Source of the DNA: Paramagnetospirillum caucaseum
GTDB taxonomy: Bacteria; Pseudomonadota; Alphaproteobacteria; Rhodospirillales; Magnetospirillaceae
DNA length: 64,000 nt
Assembly (NCBI RefSeq): GCF_000342045.1
Contig: NZ_AONQ01000003.1
Span: 62,001-126,000, forward strand
Direction of reading: 5' to 3'
The translations under genes were made by a program, and so were the position numbers. Below, piece by piece: positions 1 through 8,865 of this stretch. The notes below the pieces were generated by a model. The model saw only the letters and a program-made list of their open reading frames with translations, searched no databases and was not told the origin of the DNA. How positions within the stretch are numbered: position 1 is the stretch's first letter; the number at the start of each line of letters is the position of its first letter.

Positions 1-644
1 CCTTGGCCCAGCGCTGGAAGTGCTGGGCGCCGCCCCGGTGCTTCAGCCAGCGCATCAGGGTGGTGTTCCTGCCCGTCACCTGCATGCGGTAGATGCCCAG
101 GTTGAAATTGTCGCGCTTGTCGTCGGCGGGATTTGGCCCCTGGGTCACCACCAGCGGCCAGGTGATCAGCGGCGCCGGCTCGCCCGGCCAGCAGCCCTGG
201 ATGGGCAGTTGCGACAGGTCGACGTCGCCGCCCTTCAGCACCACTTGCTGGCAGGGCGCCGAGCCCACCGTCTTGGGCCGCATGGCCATCACCGTCCGGG
301 CCAGCGGCAGCATCTCCAGAGCTTCCCGCCAGCCGCCGGGCGGCTCGGGCTGTTTCAGGAAGGCCAGGGTCTCGCCCACTTCCCGCAATTGGGCCGGCTC
401 GCGGTCCATGCCCCAGGCCACCCGCTCCACCGTGCCGAACAGGTTGACCAGCACCGGCATGCCGTAGCGGGAGCCGTCGGGCCGCACCACGTTCTCGAAC
501 AGCACCGCCGGGCCGCCCTCGGCCAGCAGGCGGGTCTGGATCTCGGTCATCTCCAGATGGGGCGATACCGGCGCGCTCACCCGCTTCAGCCGGCCGGCCT
601 TTTCCAGGCGGGTGACGAAGTCGCGCAGGGATTCGTAGGGCATG
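1..644 (-). CDS. ubiD: UbiD-family decarboxylase (3-octaprenyl-4-hydroxybenzoate carboxy-lyase), 3' part outside window
   Basis: The reverse strand from base 644 encodes about 214 residues beginning MPYESLRDFVTRLEKAGRL and continuing without a stop to the window edge, so the C-terminal part is missing. UbiD enzymes are prenylated-FMN-dependent decarboxylases that act in ubiquinone synthesis or on related aromatic acids. The UbiD-type N-terminal region is recognisable: the opening segment, 'ILFENV'-like 'AVLFENV', and the 'QGCWPGEPAPLITWPLVVTQGP' stretch. The ATG follows an AGGAGAG ribosome site 6-7 bases upstream, which supports this start. The active-site region lies beyond the window. A related non-ubiquinone UbiD decarboxylase cannot be excluded. 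Confidence 0.88.
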
Positions 645-834
645 GGGGCTCTCCTGTGGTCCGGCGCACAGGGGAGTACGATCCCGCCTTGCCGTCAAGG
701 CCGACATGCCCCAGATAAGTTTCAGACACAAATGTGATAAGATGTAGTGTCCTCACCCGACTTCACGCCATGGCCGTTTCGGCGTAGGCTGGTCGGGGTT
801 ATCGCTTGATCTTCCCTGAGGGGGATGGCTGTCC

Positions 835-2613
835 ATGGCTTCGGTCCATAAGAAGGAAGAGCGTTACCGGACGCTGATCGAGCTGGGCATCGCGCTGTCG
901 GCCGAACGCAACCACAATCGCCTGATGGAGAAGATTCTCCTGGGCGCCAAGAGCATGTGCAACGCCGATGGCGGCACGCTCTACCTGATGACCGAGGCCA
1001 AGGACGGGCTTCGCTTCGAGATCATGCTGAACGACACGCTGAACATCGCCATGGGCGGCACTACGGGAAAGCCCATCCCGTTCCCGCCGCTGCGCCTCCA
1101 CGACGACCAGGGCGAGCCCAACCACAAGAACGTGTCCAGTTCCTGCGCCCTGACCGCCCAGACGGTCAACATCGCCGACGCCTACGACGTGGACAAGTAC
1201 GACTTCACCGGCACCAAGGCCTTCGACGCCAAGACCGGCTACCGTTCCAAGTCGTTCCTCACCGTGCCATTGAAGAACTACGAGGGCGAGGTGATCGGCG
1301 TCATCCAGCTGATCAACGCCCGCGACGGCCGCAACCGCATCGTGGAATTCGGCCCCGACATCACGCCGCTGATCGAGGCCCTGGCCTCCCAGGCGGCGGT
1401 GGCGCTGGACAACCAGCGCCTGATCGAGGCCCAGAAGAATCTGTTCAAGAGCTTCATCCAGGTGATCGCCGGCTCCATCGACGCCAAGAGCCCCTATACC
1501 GGCGGCCACTGTCACCGGGTGCCGGCCATCACCTTCATGCTGGCCCAGGCGGCCTGCGACGCCACCGAAGGCCCCTTCGCCGATTTCTCGCTGACCGAGG
1601 ACGAGTGGTACGAGCTGGAAGTGGCCGGCGGCCTGCACGATTGCGGCAAGGTCACCACCCCGGAATACATCGTCGACAAGGCCACCAAGCTGGAGACCAT
1701 CTACAACCGTATCCACGAGGTCAGGATGCGCTTCGAGGTGGCCAAGCGCGACGCGGTCATCGCCTATCTGGAAGGGCTGGTGGCCGGCGAGGAGAAGGCC
1801 GACATCCTGAAGGCCCGCATGGATGCCGAACTGGCCCAGCTGGATGCCGACTTCGCCTTCGTCGCCGAATGCAACGTGGGCGGCGAGTTCATGGCCCCCG
1901 ACAAGGTCGAACGGCTGAAGGCCATCGCCGAGCGCAGCTGGGTCCGCACCCTGGACGACACCATGGGCCTGTCCCTCGACGAGACCCGGCGGCGCACCGG
2001 CGACGAGCCCAAGCCGCCGGTGGCGGAGAAGATGCTGGCCGACAAGGACTGGCACATCGTCCCCCACGAGATCAACGTGGACGTCAGCCGCTACGATTCC
2101 GAGGGCTTCAAGATGAAGCCGCTGGAGCACCGCTACAATCTGGGCGAGCTGTACAATCTGGCCATCGGGCGCGGTACCCTGACGGCGGAAGACCGCTTCA
2201 AGATCAACGACCACATCGTCCAGACCATCTTCATGCTGAAGGCCCTGCCGTTCCCCAAGAACCTGTCGCGGGTGGCCGAATGGGCCGGCGGCCACCACGA
2301 GAAGATGGACGGCGGCGGCTATCCCAAGGGCCTGAAGCGCGACGAGATGTCGCTGCCCGCCCGCATGATGGCGGTGGCCGACATCTTCGAGGCGCTGACC
2401 GCCGCCGACCGCCCCTACAAGAAGCCCAAGACCCTGTCGGAATCCCTCAAGATCATGTCGTTCATGGTCAAGGACCAGCACATCGATCACGAATTGTGGG
2501 AACTGTTCCTGACCTCCGGCGTCTGGAAGGAATACGCCGAGAAGTACCTGCGCCCCGAACAGGTGGATGCGGTGGACGTCTCCAGCTACCTGCCCAGGAA
2601 GGCGGCCGAATAG
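835..2613 (+). CDS. GAF domain / HD-GYP cyclic-di-GMP phosphodiesterase with a large insertion
   Basis: This 592-residue cytoplasmic protein has an N-terminal GAF domain (about 15-200) followed by an HD-GYP hydrolase region. The metal-binding HDCGK motif is at 268-272 and the signature HHEKMDGGGYP at 487-497. HD-GYP proteins hydrolyse c-di-GMP, and the GAF domain presumably senses a small ligand. In typical HD-GYP domains these two motifs lie about 60 residues apart; here the gap is about 215, so an insertion of roughly 150 residues (about 300-445) splits the domain. No transmembrane segment is visible. The preceding 190 bases hold no gene and presumably the promoter. The next gene follows after 3 bases, so the two are probably cotranscribed. 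Confidence 0.85.
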   Translation: MASVHKKEERYRTLIELGIALSAERNHNRLMEKILLGAKSMCNADGGTLYLMTEAKDGLRFEIMLNDTLNIAMGGTTGKPIPFPPLRLHDDQGEPNHKNVSSSCALTAQTVNIADAYDVDKYDFTGTKAFDAKTGYRSKSFLTVPLKNYEGEVIGVIQLINARDGRNRIVEFGPDITPLIEALASQAAVALDNQRLIEAQKNLFKSFIQVIAGSIDAKSPYTGGHCHRVPAITFMLAQAACDATEGPFADFSLTEDEWYELEVAGGLHDCGKVTTPEYIVDKATKLETIYNRIHEVRMRFEVAKRDAVIAYLEGLVAGEEKADILKARMDAELAQLDADFAFVAECNVGGEFMAPDKVERLKAIAERSWVRTLDDTMGLSLDETRRRTGDEPKPPVAEKMLADKDWHIVPHEINVDVSRYDSEGFKMKPLEHRYNLGELYNLAIGRGTLTAEDRFKINDHIVQTIFMLKALPFPKNLSRVAEWAGGHHEKMDGGGYPKGLKRDEMSLPARMMAVADIFEALTAADRPYKKPKTLSESLKIMSFMVKDQHIDHELWELFLTSGVWKEYAEKYLRPEQVDAVDVSSYLPRKAAE

Positions 2614-2616
2614 GGA

Positions 2617-3138
2617 ATGGACGCCGGCTTTCGCGCCTATATCGCCGCCAGCCTGGACGGCTACATCGCCGATGGCGACGGCTCCATCGCCTGGCTCAAG
2701 CCGTTCGATGCCATCGATTACGGCTTCGACGAGTTCATGGCCCATATCGGCACGGTGGTGATGGGCCGCACCACCTACGAGCACCTGCACGCCATGGGGC
2801 ACTGGCCCCACAACGACAAGCGCTGCATCGTGGTCACCTCGCGCTCCATGGACACCGCCCCCGACAACGTCGAGCCCTGGGTGGGCGACCTCGCCCAGCT
2901 GGTGGCCGAACTGAAAGCCTCGGCCGCCGGCGACGTCTGGGTGGCGGGCGGGGCCAAGGCGCTGCGCGCCTTCCTCGATCTCGGCGCCATCGACCATTTC
3001 GACCTGTTCGTCATGCCGGTGCTGCTGGGCCGGGGCCGCCCGCTGTTCGAGCCCAGCGAGCGGTGCGGCCGCATGACCCTGCTGGGGGCCAAGACCTACA
3101 TCAACGGCGTGGTCCGCCTCAGCTACGTGGTGGGGTGA
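2617..3138 (+). CDS. Dihydrofolate reductase-family protein (RibD C-terminal-like)
   Basis: This 173-residue protein begins with the family-typical 'ASLDGYIA' segment and carries 'VVMGRTTYEHL', a 'VWVAGGAKALRAFL' nucleotide-binding stretch and 'VMPVLLGRGRPLF'. These mark the DHFR/RibD C-terminal superfamily (NADPH-dependent reductases), usually of unknown physiological substrate. It starts 3 bases after the HD-GYP gene. Its 3' end overlaps the convergent TAXI gene by 16 bases, so there is no room for a conventional terminator between them. The substrate is not predictable from sequence. Confidence 0.82.
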   Translation: MDAGFRAYIAASLDGYIADGDGSIAWLKPFDAIDYGFDEFMAHIGTVVMGRTTYEHLHAMGHWPHNDKRCIVVTSRSMDTAPDNVEPWVGDLAQLVAELKASAAGDVWVAGGAKALRAFLDLGAIDHFDLFVMPVLLGRGRPLFEPSERCGRMTLLGAKTYINGVVRLSYVVG

Positions 3139-4436
3139 GGCGCGCCGCCTCCCCGCCGGGCCATGGTCAGCGCCTCGCGCGCCGAATCGTAGGCCAGGCG
3201 GAAGGCGTCCAGCCCGCGCGGCGAGATGCTGCCGTCGGCCAGTCCGCCCAGCACCTCGTCGAGCACCGCCTCCAGCTCGCTCTCCACCGCGTCCAGTTCC
3301 GTCCCGTCCCGGCCGGCGCGGGCCCGGTCGCGCAATCCCATCAGCGCCTGGGCGCGCCGCCCGGCGTGGATGGGGGCGCGGCGGAACACCGTGCCGTAGA
3401 GGGCGGCGGCGCCCGAGCCCAGGATGCCGGCCGCCGACAGCCCTACGTAAAGCAGGTCGGAATAGCGGTCGAAGAAGGTCTTCACGTCGCTGGCCACGTA
3501 CTGGTCGGCGCCGGGATGGATGGCGATCAGCCCGCCCTTCTCGGTGGCGGGCGGCTCGATCCGGGTGGCGAAGCTTTCCTCGACGGCCAGCTGGCGGCCG
3601 CTTTCGAACAGGGCGCGCATCAGGTCGACCACCTGGGCTTCCGGCATCTTGGCGCGGGCCACCAGGATGCGCTGCAGCGCCACCGTCTCCAGCTCCTCGT
3701 CGGGAATGCGCGGCGAGCCGACCAGCAGCCCCGCCTCCAGGGTCTCGGCATAGAGGCCGGGCATCTTGCGCTCCAGGGCCTTGGCGTCGCGGATGGCGTG
3801 GACGGTGAAGCCCTTCAGCCTGTGCGCCAGATCCTGGAAATCGTCGGCGCCGGACAGGCGCGACAGCGGTTCGAGCACCACCACCACGTCGGCGGCCCCG
3901 CCGGGGCCGAGCAGCTGGTCCAGCGCCGCGCTGGGTGGCACGGTGCGCAGATTGATCAGCTTGGGATCGTGCTTGTACTGTTCCAGCAGACGGCGGACGA
4001 AGGTCTCGTTGCGGCCGTCGCGCCCCACCACCACGGCGCGGCGGCGCTCCATGTCGGCCAGCGACTTGAACTTGCTCCGGGGCGGGGTGATCAGCAGCAG
4101 CACCTCCTCCTCCAGGATGGCGATGGCCCGGGCGCTGGGGGGGATGCGGCGTTCGTCGGTGCGCACCACCACCAGGTCGGCCTCGTGCTGGGCGAAGCGC
4201 GGCAGATTGTGGATGGCGGCGTCGCTGGCCAGCACTTGCAGGCGGATCGAGGCGCGGTTGTTGGTCAGCACCTCGGCCAGCTTGCGGGCGAAGCGGTGCT
4301 CGGGCGAGGCCTCGGGGCCGACGGCGATGGTGACGGTGGTGGGCTTGTAGTACCAGTACCCCACCGCGCCGACCACCAGGGCGGTCAGCGCCAGGGTCAG
4401 CAGGGCGAGCAGCAGGATCTTGGTGCGGTTACGCAT
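3123..4436 (-). CDS. TAXI-family TRAP-type solute-binding protein, membrane-anchored with C-terminal extension
   Basis: This 437-residue protein has an N-terminal hydrophobic segment (about 5-28) and then a TAXI-type periplasmic binding fold ('TVTIAVGPEASPEHRFARKLAEVL', 'ADLVVVRTDERR'). A second hydrophobic segment near 329-349 is followed by an 84-residue charged, helical tail that should be cytoplasmic. TAXI proteins normally deliver substrate to TRAP permeases, but no TRAP permease gene is adjacent. The gene lies 22 bases downstream of copD on the same strand, so it is probably read from the copC promoter. The two anchors suggest a sensor-like or docking role rather than a free shuttle; that is inference. 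Confidence 0.78.
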   Translation of the reverse strand: MRNRTKILLLALLTLALTALVVGAVGYWYYKPTTVTIAVGPEASPEHRFARKLAEVLTNNRASIRLQVLASDAAIHNLPRFAQHEADLVVVRTDERRIPPSARAIAILEEEVLLLITPPRSKFKSLADMERRRAVVVGRDGRNETFVRRLLEQYKHDPKLINLRTVPPSAALDQLLGPGGAADVVVVLEPLSRLSGADDFQDLAHRLKGFTVHAIRDAKALERKMPGLYAETLEAGLLVGSPRIPDEELETVALQRILVARAKMPEAQVVDLMRALFESGRQLAVEESFATRIEPPATEKGGLIAIHPGADQYVASDVKTFFDRYSDLLYVGLSAAGILGSGAAALYGTVFRRAPIHAGRRAQALMGLRDRARAGRDGTELDAVESELEAVLDEVLGGLADGSISPRGLDAFRLAYDSAREALTMARRGGGAPHPTT

Positions 4437-4458
4437 TAATCCCGCCTCCCGTCCGCCG

Positions 4459-6045
4459 TCAGGGCAGTTCCCGGTAGAACATCAGCAGCACGCCGACCAT
4501 GGAGAAGCATACCGGCCACAGCAGGCCGGCGACCCGCCGGGCCCTTCCGTCGCCGCGGATTTCCAGCCAGCGCAGCCAGCCGGCCATGACGCCGAACAGG
4601 CCCATGGGGATGTGGCTGAACTCGATCAGGAAGCGCTCCTTGACGTCGGTCAGGGTGTGGTTGTGCACCAGCAGCAGCCCGGCCCCCACCGCGCACAGGA
4701 TGGGGAAGATCAGGGCGGCGCGCTCGCTCTTGAGGCGGCCGGTGCGCACCGCCCATTCGAACAGGCCGAAAGGAAACAGCAGCAGCCCCACCACCCGGTG
4801 CTGGAAGACTTCCGGGTCGGCCAGGGTCTCGAAGAAGCCGTGCGGACCGATGGGCCAGCTTTCCGGGTCCGAGCGGATGATGATGGCGGTGCCGATCACC
4901 AGGAACAGCAGCGGCCAGTGCCGCGCCGGGCCGACGCCCATGCGGTGCGCCATGGCGCCCAGGCCCATGGCGAGCACGAAGATGCCGGCCCAGTTGTGGT
5001 TGAATTCCGACCACATCCTGTCGGCGGTCTCGCTGGCGGCGGTCTTCTCGATGCCGATGGAGAGGGTCTCCGACGGCGGGCTGACCAGGCGCGGCGCCCG
5101 CACCGGCGCCATGCGCTCGACGATCTCCATGATGGTCGCCTGATGCTGGGTCTGGTCGGCGGCCGGCGGCTGCGAGGCCATGGAGGCGGCGATCATCAGC
5201 ACGGTGACGCCGATGCCGATCTCGACCTCGGCGAAGCGGCGCAGGCGGAACTGACCCTTGTCGGCGGCTTCCGAGCGGGTGGACTTGCGGTTCATGGCCG
5301 CCAGCAACAGCAGCACCGACAGCAAGATGATCTTGGCTCCGGTCATGATGCCGTAGGCGGTGCCGATCAGGGCGCCCGGCGTGGAGATGTAGCCCCAGGC
5401 CAGCATGGCGGCGCCCAGCAGCAGCAGCCCCACCGCCCCGGTGAACAGGTGCGAGAAGCGCATGCCGACCAGCAGGCGGTCGCGGGATTCCTTCACATGG
5501 GTCAGCGCCAGCAGCATGAAGGGAATGCCGCCGATCCAGAGCGAGGCGCCGGCCTGATGCAGGGCGTCGGCCAGGATGTAGTACTCGCGCTCGTCCACCC
5601 GGGCGAAGGCGTGGCTGGACATCACCGAGGCGCCCAGCACCACCGCCGCCAGCAGCGCCATGGACGGCACCTGGGCCGGGTTGGCCTGCATGCGCGCCGT
5701 CACCGCCAGGGCCATGGCGGCGGTCGCCATGATCAGGTTCCACTGGACGAAATCGGCGCCCATGGCGTCGCCGGGCTCGATCTTCAGCCCGGCCACCAGT
5801 TGGGAGAGGTTGGCGAAGATGGACAGCCCGGCCACCAGGGCCAGGGCCAGGCCGCCCCTGGCGGTCCAGGTCAGGCCGGTGCGCTCCATGGCCAGGACCC
5901 GGCCGCCCAGCTTGGGGGCCAGCGGCCGGGTGAAGCCGAACAGGAACAGCACGCCGCCCAGGATCACCGATTGGGCGGTCAACTGGAGCCCGCGCAGGAT
6001 GACGGCGAAGAAGGCCAGGATGTCGGGAGGCAGGGTGGTCAGCAT
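4459..6045 (-). CDS. copD: CopD-family copper resistance/transport membrane protein
   Basis: The protein (528 residues from the ATG at 6045) is almost entirely hydrophobic helices with the CopD pattern: 'SSHAFAR', 'LADALHQAGASLWIGGIPFML' and 'RFSHLFTGAVGLLLLGAAML'. CopD proteins sit in the inner membrane and are linked to copper import or handling together with periplasmic CopC. This start lies 10 bases after the copC stop. A longer frame to 6099 would run into copC and lacks a better start. The C-terminal third has additional helices and His-containing segments ('FSHIPMGLFGVMAGWLRW'), making the protein longer than minimal CopD. Confidence 0.85.
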   Translation of the reverse strand: MLTTLPPDILAFFAVILRGLQLTAQSVILGGVLFLFGFTRPLAPKLGGRVLAMERTGLTWTARGGLALALVAGLSIFANLSQLVAGLKIEPGDAMGADFVQWNLIMATAAMALAVTARMQANPAQVPSMALLAAVVLGASVMSSHAFARVDEREYYILADALHQAGASLWIGGIPFMLLALTHVKESRDRLLVGMRFSHLFTGAVGLLLLGAAMLAWGYISTPGALIGTAYGIMTGAKIILLSVLLLLAAMNRKSTRSEAADKGQFRLRRFAEVEIGIGVTVLMIAASMASQPPAADQTQHQATIMEIVERMAPVRAPRLVSPPSETLSIGIEKTAASETADRMWSEFNHNWAGIFVLAMGLGAMAHRMGVGPARHWPLLFLVIGTAIIIRSDPESWPIGPHGFFETLADPEVFQHRVVGLLLFPFGLFEWAVRTGRLKSERAALIFPILCAVGAGLLLVHNHTLTDVKERFLIEFSHIPMGLFGVMAGWLRWLEIRGDGRARRVAGLLWPVCFSMVGVLLMFYRELP

Positions 6046-6055
6046 GGCCGCGCTC

Positions 6056-6415
6056 TTAGGGGGTGATGGTGATGAAGGGAACCTGGCCGCGGCTGACATG
6101 GCCGTCCACCGACAGCACGTCCCAGAACAGGGTATAGCGGCCCGGCCCCAGCCCCTCGACGCGGGCGATCAGTTCGGCCTCGCTGGCGCCCTGCAGGGGG
6201 GCGAGGGTCTTGGCCCCGCCCGCCCCCTTGAGCGACAGGCGCGAGCGCTTGGCGTCGATGCGGCTGTTGTAGCGCAGGCGGAACTCCACCTTGCTCCCCA
6301 CCACCTCGGCCTCGGCGGGGGGCGAGGATTCCACCAGGACGGCGTGGGCGCGGGCATCGGCGGCGGCCAGAAGCCCCACGGCCACCATCAGCGGAAACAG
6401 CACGGATCGGATCAT
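6056..6415 (-). CDS. copC: CopC-domain periplasmic copper-binding protein
   Basis: From the ATG at 6415 the protein is 119 residues with a signal peptide (1-23, ending ARA). Cleavage would leave His24 as the mature N-terminus ('HAVLVESSPP'). An N-terminal His is the characteristic Cu(II) ligand of CopC, and the C-terminal 'DGHVSRG' supplies another conserved His. A longer upstream frame is open, but its N-terminal 70 residues look like untranslated sequence and would bury the signal peptide. The gene heads a copC-copD-TAXI run transcribed leftwards. Bases 6416-6575, between it and the divergent glycosyltransferase gene, should contain both promoters. Confidence 0.85.
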   Translation of the reverse strand: MIRSVLFPLMVAVGLLAAADARAHAVLVESSPPAEAEVVGSKVEFRLRYNSRIDAKRSRLSLKGAGGAKTLAPLQGASEAELIARVEGLGPGRYTLFWDVLSVDGHVSRGQVPFITITP

Positions 6416-6575
6416 CGGATGAAAGCCCCGCAAGCGGTCGGAAGTTCGGGCCTGACCGTGCCATGGACCAGCGTTGCGGGCAAGTCCACAGCGCAGGGAA
6501 AACCCGCAAAGCTGCGTTGCTCCGAAAGGGCCATGGTGCGATGCTTGCGGCATCGCTCTTGCCGGACGGATTGTC

Positions 6576-7541
6576 ATGACCGCGGATTCGCAACCGATTT
6601 CGCCGCCCACCCTGTCGGTGGTCATCCCCTGCTACAACGAGGGGGAGAACGTCGCCCTGCTGTTCGGCCGGCTGCTGCCGGTGCTGGAGGGGCTGGCGGT
6701 TCCGTTCGAGGTGATCTGCGTCAACGACGGGTCGCGGGACGACACCCTGGACCGCCTGCTGGAGGCGCAGAAGGGCGAGGCGCGCCTCAGGATCGTCGAC
6801 CTGTCGCGCAATTTCGGCAAGGAGAAGGCGTTGTCCGCCGGGCTGTTCCACTCGCGCGGCCGGGCGGTGGTGCCCATGGACGCCGACCTGCAGCACCCGC
6901 CCGAGGCCATCGCCGATCTGCTGGCCAAATGGCGGGAAGGCTTCGAGGTGGTGTTCGCGCGGCGCGACGCCCGCACCGGCCAGGGCCTGTCGGAAAAGCT
7001 GTTCGCCAAGGGCTTCTACTGGGTGTTCGACCACCTGTCCGACGTACGCCTGCCGCGCGAGGTGGGCGATTTCCGCCTGATGGACCGCAAGGTGGTGGAC
7101 ACCATCAACCGCATGCCCGAGCGCTCGCGCTTCATGAAGGGCATCTTCGCCTGGGTGGGCTACCGCCAGGCCGAGATCGTCTATCACCAGGGCGAGCGGG
7201 CGGCGGGAACCACCAAGTTCAATTCATGGAAGCTGCTGCGTTTCGCCTTCGACGGCCTGACCTCGTTCTCCAACTTCCCCCTGCGCGTCTGGGGCGGAGT
7301 GGGCGCCATGATCTCGTCGCTGGCTTTCCTCTACATCGTGTTCCGGCTGATCCGCGCCATGATCTGGGGCGTCGACCTGCCCGGCTACGAATCCATCCTG
7401 ATGTCGGTGCTGTTCCTGGGGGGCATCCAGCTGCTGACGCTGGGCATCATCGGCGACTATCTCGGCCGGGTGTTCGACGAGGTCAAGGGCCGGCCCCTGT
7501 TCATCGTCCGCCAGCTCTACGAGCCGGACGGGACGGGCTGA
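6576..7541 (+). CDS. Family 2 glycosyltransferase, polyprenyl-phosphate sugar transferase type (GtrB/ArnC/DPM1-like)
   Basis: The 321-residue protein opens with 'LSVVIPCYNEGENV' and carries 'VNDGSRDDT', the metal/nucleotide-binding 'MDADLQHPPEA', 'DFRLMDRKVV' and two C-terminal transmembrane helices. This is the arrangement of enzymes that move a sugar from a nucleotide donor to undecaprenyl phosphate. The ATG at 6576 was chosen because homologous sequence starts just after it. An upstream in-frame ATG at 6474 would add 34 residues without family character. The gene ends exactly against the convergent hemerythrin gene at a TGATCA junction. The sugar is unknown. Confidence 0.85.
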   Translation: MTADSQPISPPTLSVVIPCYNEGENVALLFGRLLPVLEGLAVPFEVICVNDGSRDDTLDRLLEAQKGEARLRIVDLSRNFGKEKALSAGLFHSRGRAVVPMDADLQHPPEAIADLLAKWREGFEVVFARRDARTGQGLSEKLFAKGFYWVFDHLSDVRLPREVGDFRLMDRKVVDTINRMPERSRFMKGIFAWVGYRQAEIVYHQGERAAGTTKFNSWKLLRFAFDGLTSFSNFPLRVWGGVGAMISSLAFLYIVFRLIRAMIWGVDLPGYESILMSVLFLGGIQLLTLGIIGDYLGRVFDEVKGRPLFIVRQLYEPDGTG

Positions 7542-7958
7542 TCAGGCGGCTCCCCCGCCGGAGACGGGTTCGGCATAGGGGCGGTAGCGCAGATCCTTGC
7601 CGATGATGTGGCGCATCAGCCACTTGGACAGGAAGTCCAGGGTCTCCGACGCGGTCACCGAGGCCGGGTTGTCCAGATGGCGGCTCCGCATGTCCAGCAC
7701 CTCCTTGACCATGGAGCGGTGCACCGCCTGATGCTCCTCCAGGTCGGGATAGGAGCAGGCCGCCAGCAGCTTCTCCTCCTCGGCGAAGTGATAGCGGGTG
7801 TAGTCCAGCAGGTCGGCCAGCACGCTGTCCACGGCGGCGGCGGCATCGCCGCTCATGGCGTCGAATACCTGGTTGATCAGGTCCACCAGCTTCTTGTGAT
7901 GCTCGTCCATGCGCGGCACGCCGACGCTCAGGTTTTCCGTCCACTGCAGATAGGCCAT
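7542..7958 (-). CDS. Single-domain bacteriohemerythrin
   Basis: This 138-residue protein matches bacteriohemerythrins, small cytoplasmic O2-binding proteins with a non-heme di-iron site. The iron ligands are all visible: His21, His57, Glu61 (in YHFAEEE), His76, His80, His117 and Asp122. A TGAGGGG ribosome site precedes the ATG at 7958. The stop abuts that of the convergent glycosyltransferase gene. It probably stores or delivers O2 or serves as an oxygen sensor partner; a second hemerythrin domain occurs in the chemoreceptor at 13877-16300. Confidence 0.9.
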   Translation of the reverse strand: MAYLQWTENLSVGVPRMDEHHKKLVDLINQVFDAMSGDAAAAVDSVLADLLDYTRYHFAEEEKLLAACSYPDLEEHQAVHRSMVKEVLDMRSRHLDNPASVTASETLDFLSKWLMRHIIGKDLRYRPYAEPVSGGGAA

Positions 7959-8005
7959 GGGCCACCCCTCATTTAACCTTGATCAAGTCTAGCATGGGGC
8001 GGGGG

Positions 8006-8773
8006 CTACCGGAACCCGTAGGCGTCCATGGCCAGCACGCCGGAATCCACGCCGCTATGCAGGCGGACCGCCTCGCCGCGGGCGGCGGCACCCAGGGCGA
8101 CGAACAGCGGCAGCAGATGCTCCTCGGTGGGGTGGTTGTGCTCGGCATGGGGGGCGCGGGCGCGATAGTCCAGCAGCGCCGCCACATCACCCTGCTCCGC
8201 CTTTTCGGCCAGCCAGCCGGTGAACTCGGCCACCTCGGGCTCCACCGCCGCCTCGGTGCGGCGGCGGTAATAATCCTCGAGATTGTGGGTGGCGGCGCCC
8301 GAACCGATCACCAGCACGCCCTCGGCCGCCAGGGGCGCCAGCCGGCGGCCCAGGAAGTAGTGATGCGCCGCCCCGGCCTGGGGCTGCACCGACATGGGCA
8401 CCACCGGCACGTCGGCCTCGGGCCACATCAGGCTCATCACCGACCAGATGGAATGGTCGATGCCCGCGCCGGGATCACGGCGGCAGGCGGCCCCCAGCCG
8501 GTCGGCGGCCCGGGCCGCCACCAGCGGCGCGCCGGGCGGCGCATAGCTCAGCTGATACAGTTCCGGGGGAAAGCCGAAGATGTCGTTGATCTTGTCCGGC
8601 CAGGCGGCGAAGCCCAGCACCGGCTGGCTGGTCTGCCAATGGGCGGAGACGGCGATGATGGCGGACGGCCTGGGCACCCTCCGGCCCAGCTCCATCAGGA
8701 AGCGGCGGGTGGGAGTGTCCTCCAGCACCATCAAGGGCGAGCCGTGCGACAGGAACAGGGTGGTGAAATCCAT
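8006..8773 (-). CDS. ygiD: DODA-type extradiol ring-opening dioxygenase (YgiD-like)
   Basis: The 255-residue protein matches the class III extradiol (LigB/DODA, 4,5-DOPA dioxygenase) family. It has 'LSHGSPL' (His10), 'AVSAHW' (His45), 'IGSGAATHNLEDY' and a C-terminal 'EHNHPTEEHLLPL'; the histidines at these points bind the catalytic metal. The ATG at 8773 is preceded by GGAGGGAAAG. It is transcribed divergently from the LysR regulator at 8866, with an inverted repeat between them, so that regulator probably controls it. The physiological substrate is unknown. Confidence 0.85.
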   Translation of the reverse strand: MDFTTLFLSHGSPLMVLEDTPTRRFLMELGRRVPRPSAIIAVSAHWQTSQPVLGFAAWPDKINDIFGFPPELYQLSYAPPGAPLVAARAADRLGAACRRDPGAGIDHSIWSVMSLMWPEADVPVVPMSVQPQAGAAHHYFLGRRLAPLAAEGVLVIGSGAATHNLEDYYRRRTEAAVEPEVAEFTGWLAEKAEQGDVAALLDYRARAPHAEHNHPTEEHLLPLFVALGAAARGEAVRLHSGVDSGVLAMDAYGFR

Positions 8774-8818
8774 GGTCTTTCCCTCCAGCCGGAAAAGAAT
8801 ACCCTTTCCGGCGGGCCC

Positions 8819-8852
8819 GCAACAATGCAGGATGATTTAAACATATTGTTGC
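8819..8852. promoter_or_regulatory. Inverted repeat between ygiD and lysR genes, candidate LysR operator
   Basis: Perfect 8-base arms GCAACAAT (8819-8826) and ATTGTTGC (8845-8852) are separated by 18 AT-rich bases, in the 92-base gap between the divergent dioxygenase and regulator genes. LysR-type regulators commonly bind dyads in such positions and regulate both directions. The right arm ends 13 bases before the lysR start, consistent with autoregulation. Confidence 0.5.
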
Positions 8853-8865
8853 CTGGGAGGCATCG

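Noticed and set aside
957..4439. Very long open frame spanning the HD-GYP, DHFR-like and TAXI genes
   Set aside because: It is a frame-shifted shadow rich in Arg/Gly/Pro/His. The in-frame genes on both strands have clear family motifs.
7976..7990. TTGATCAA upstream of the hemerythrin gene as an FNR site
   Set aside because: FNR/Anr sites need TTGAT-N4-ATCAA. This is only an 8-base palindrome and the flanks do not match.
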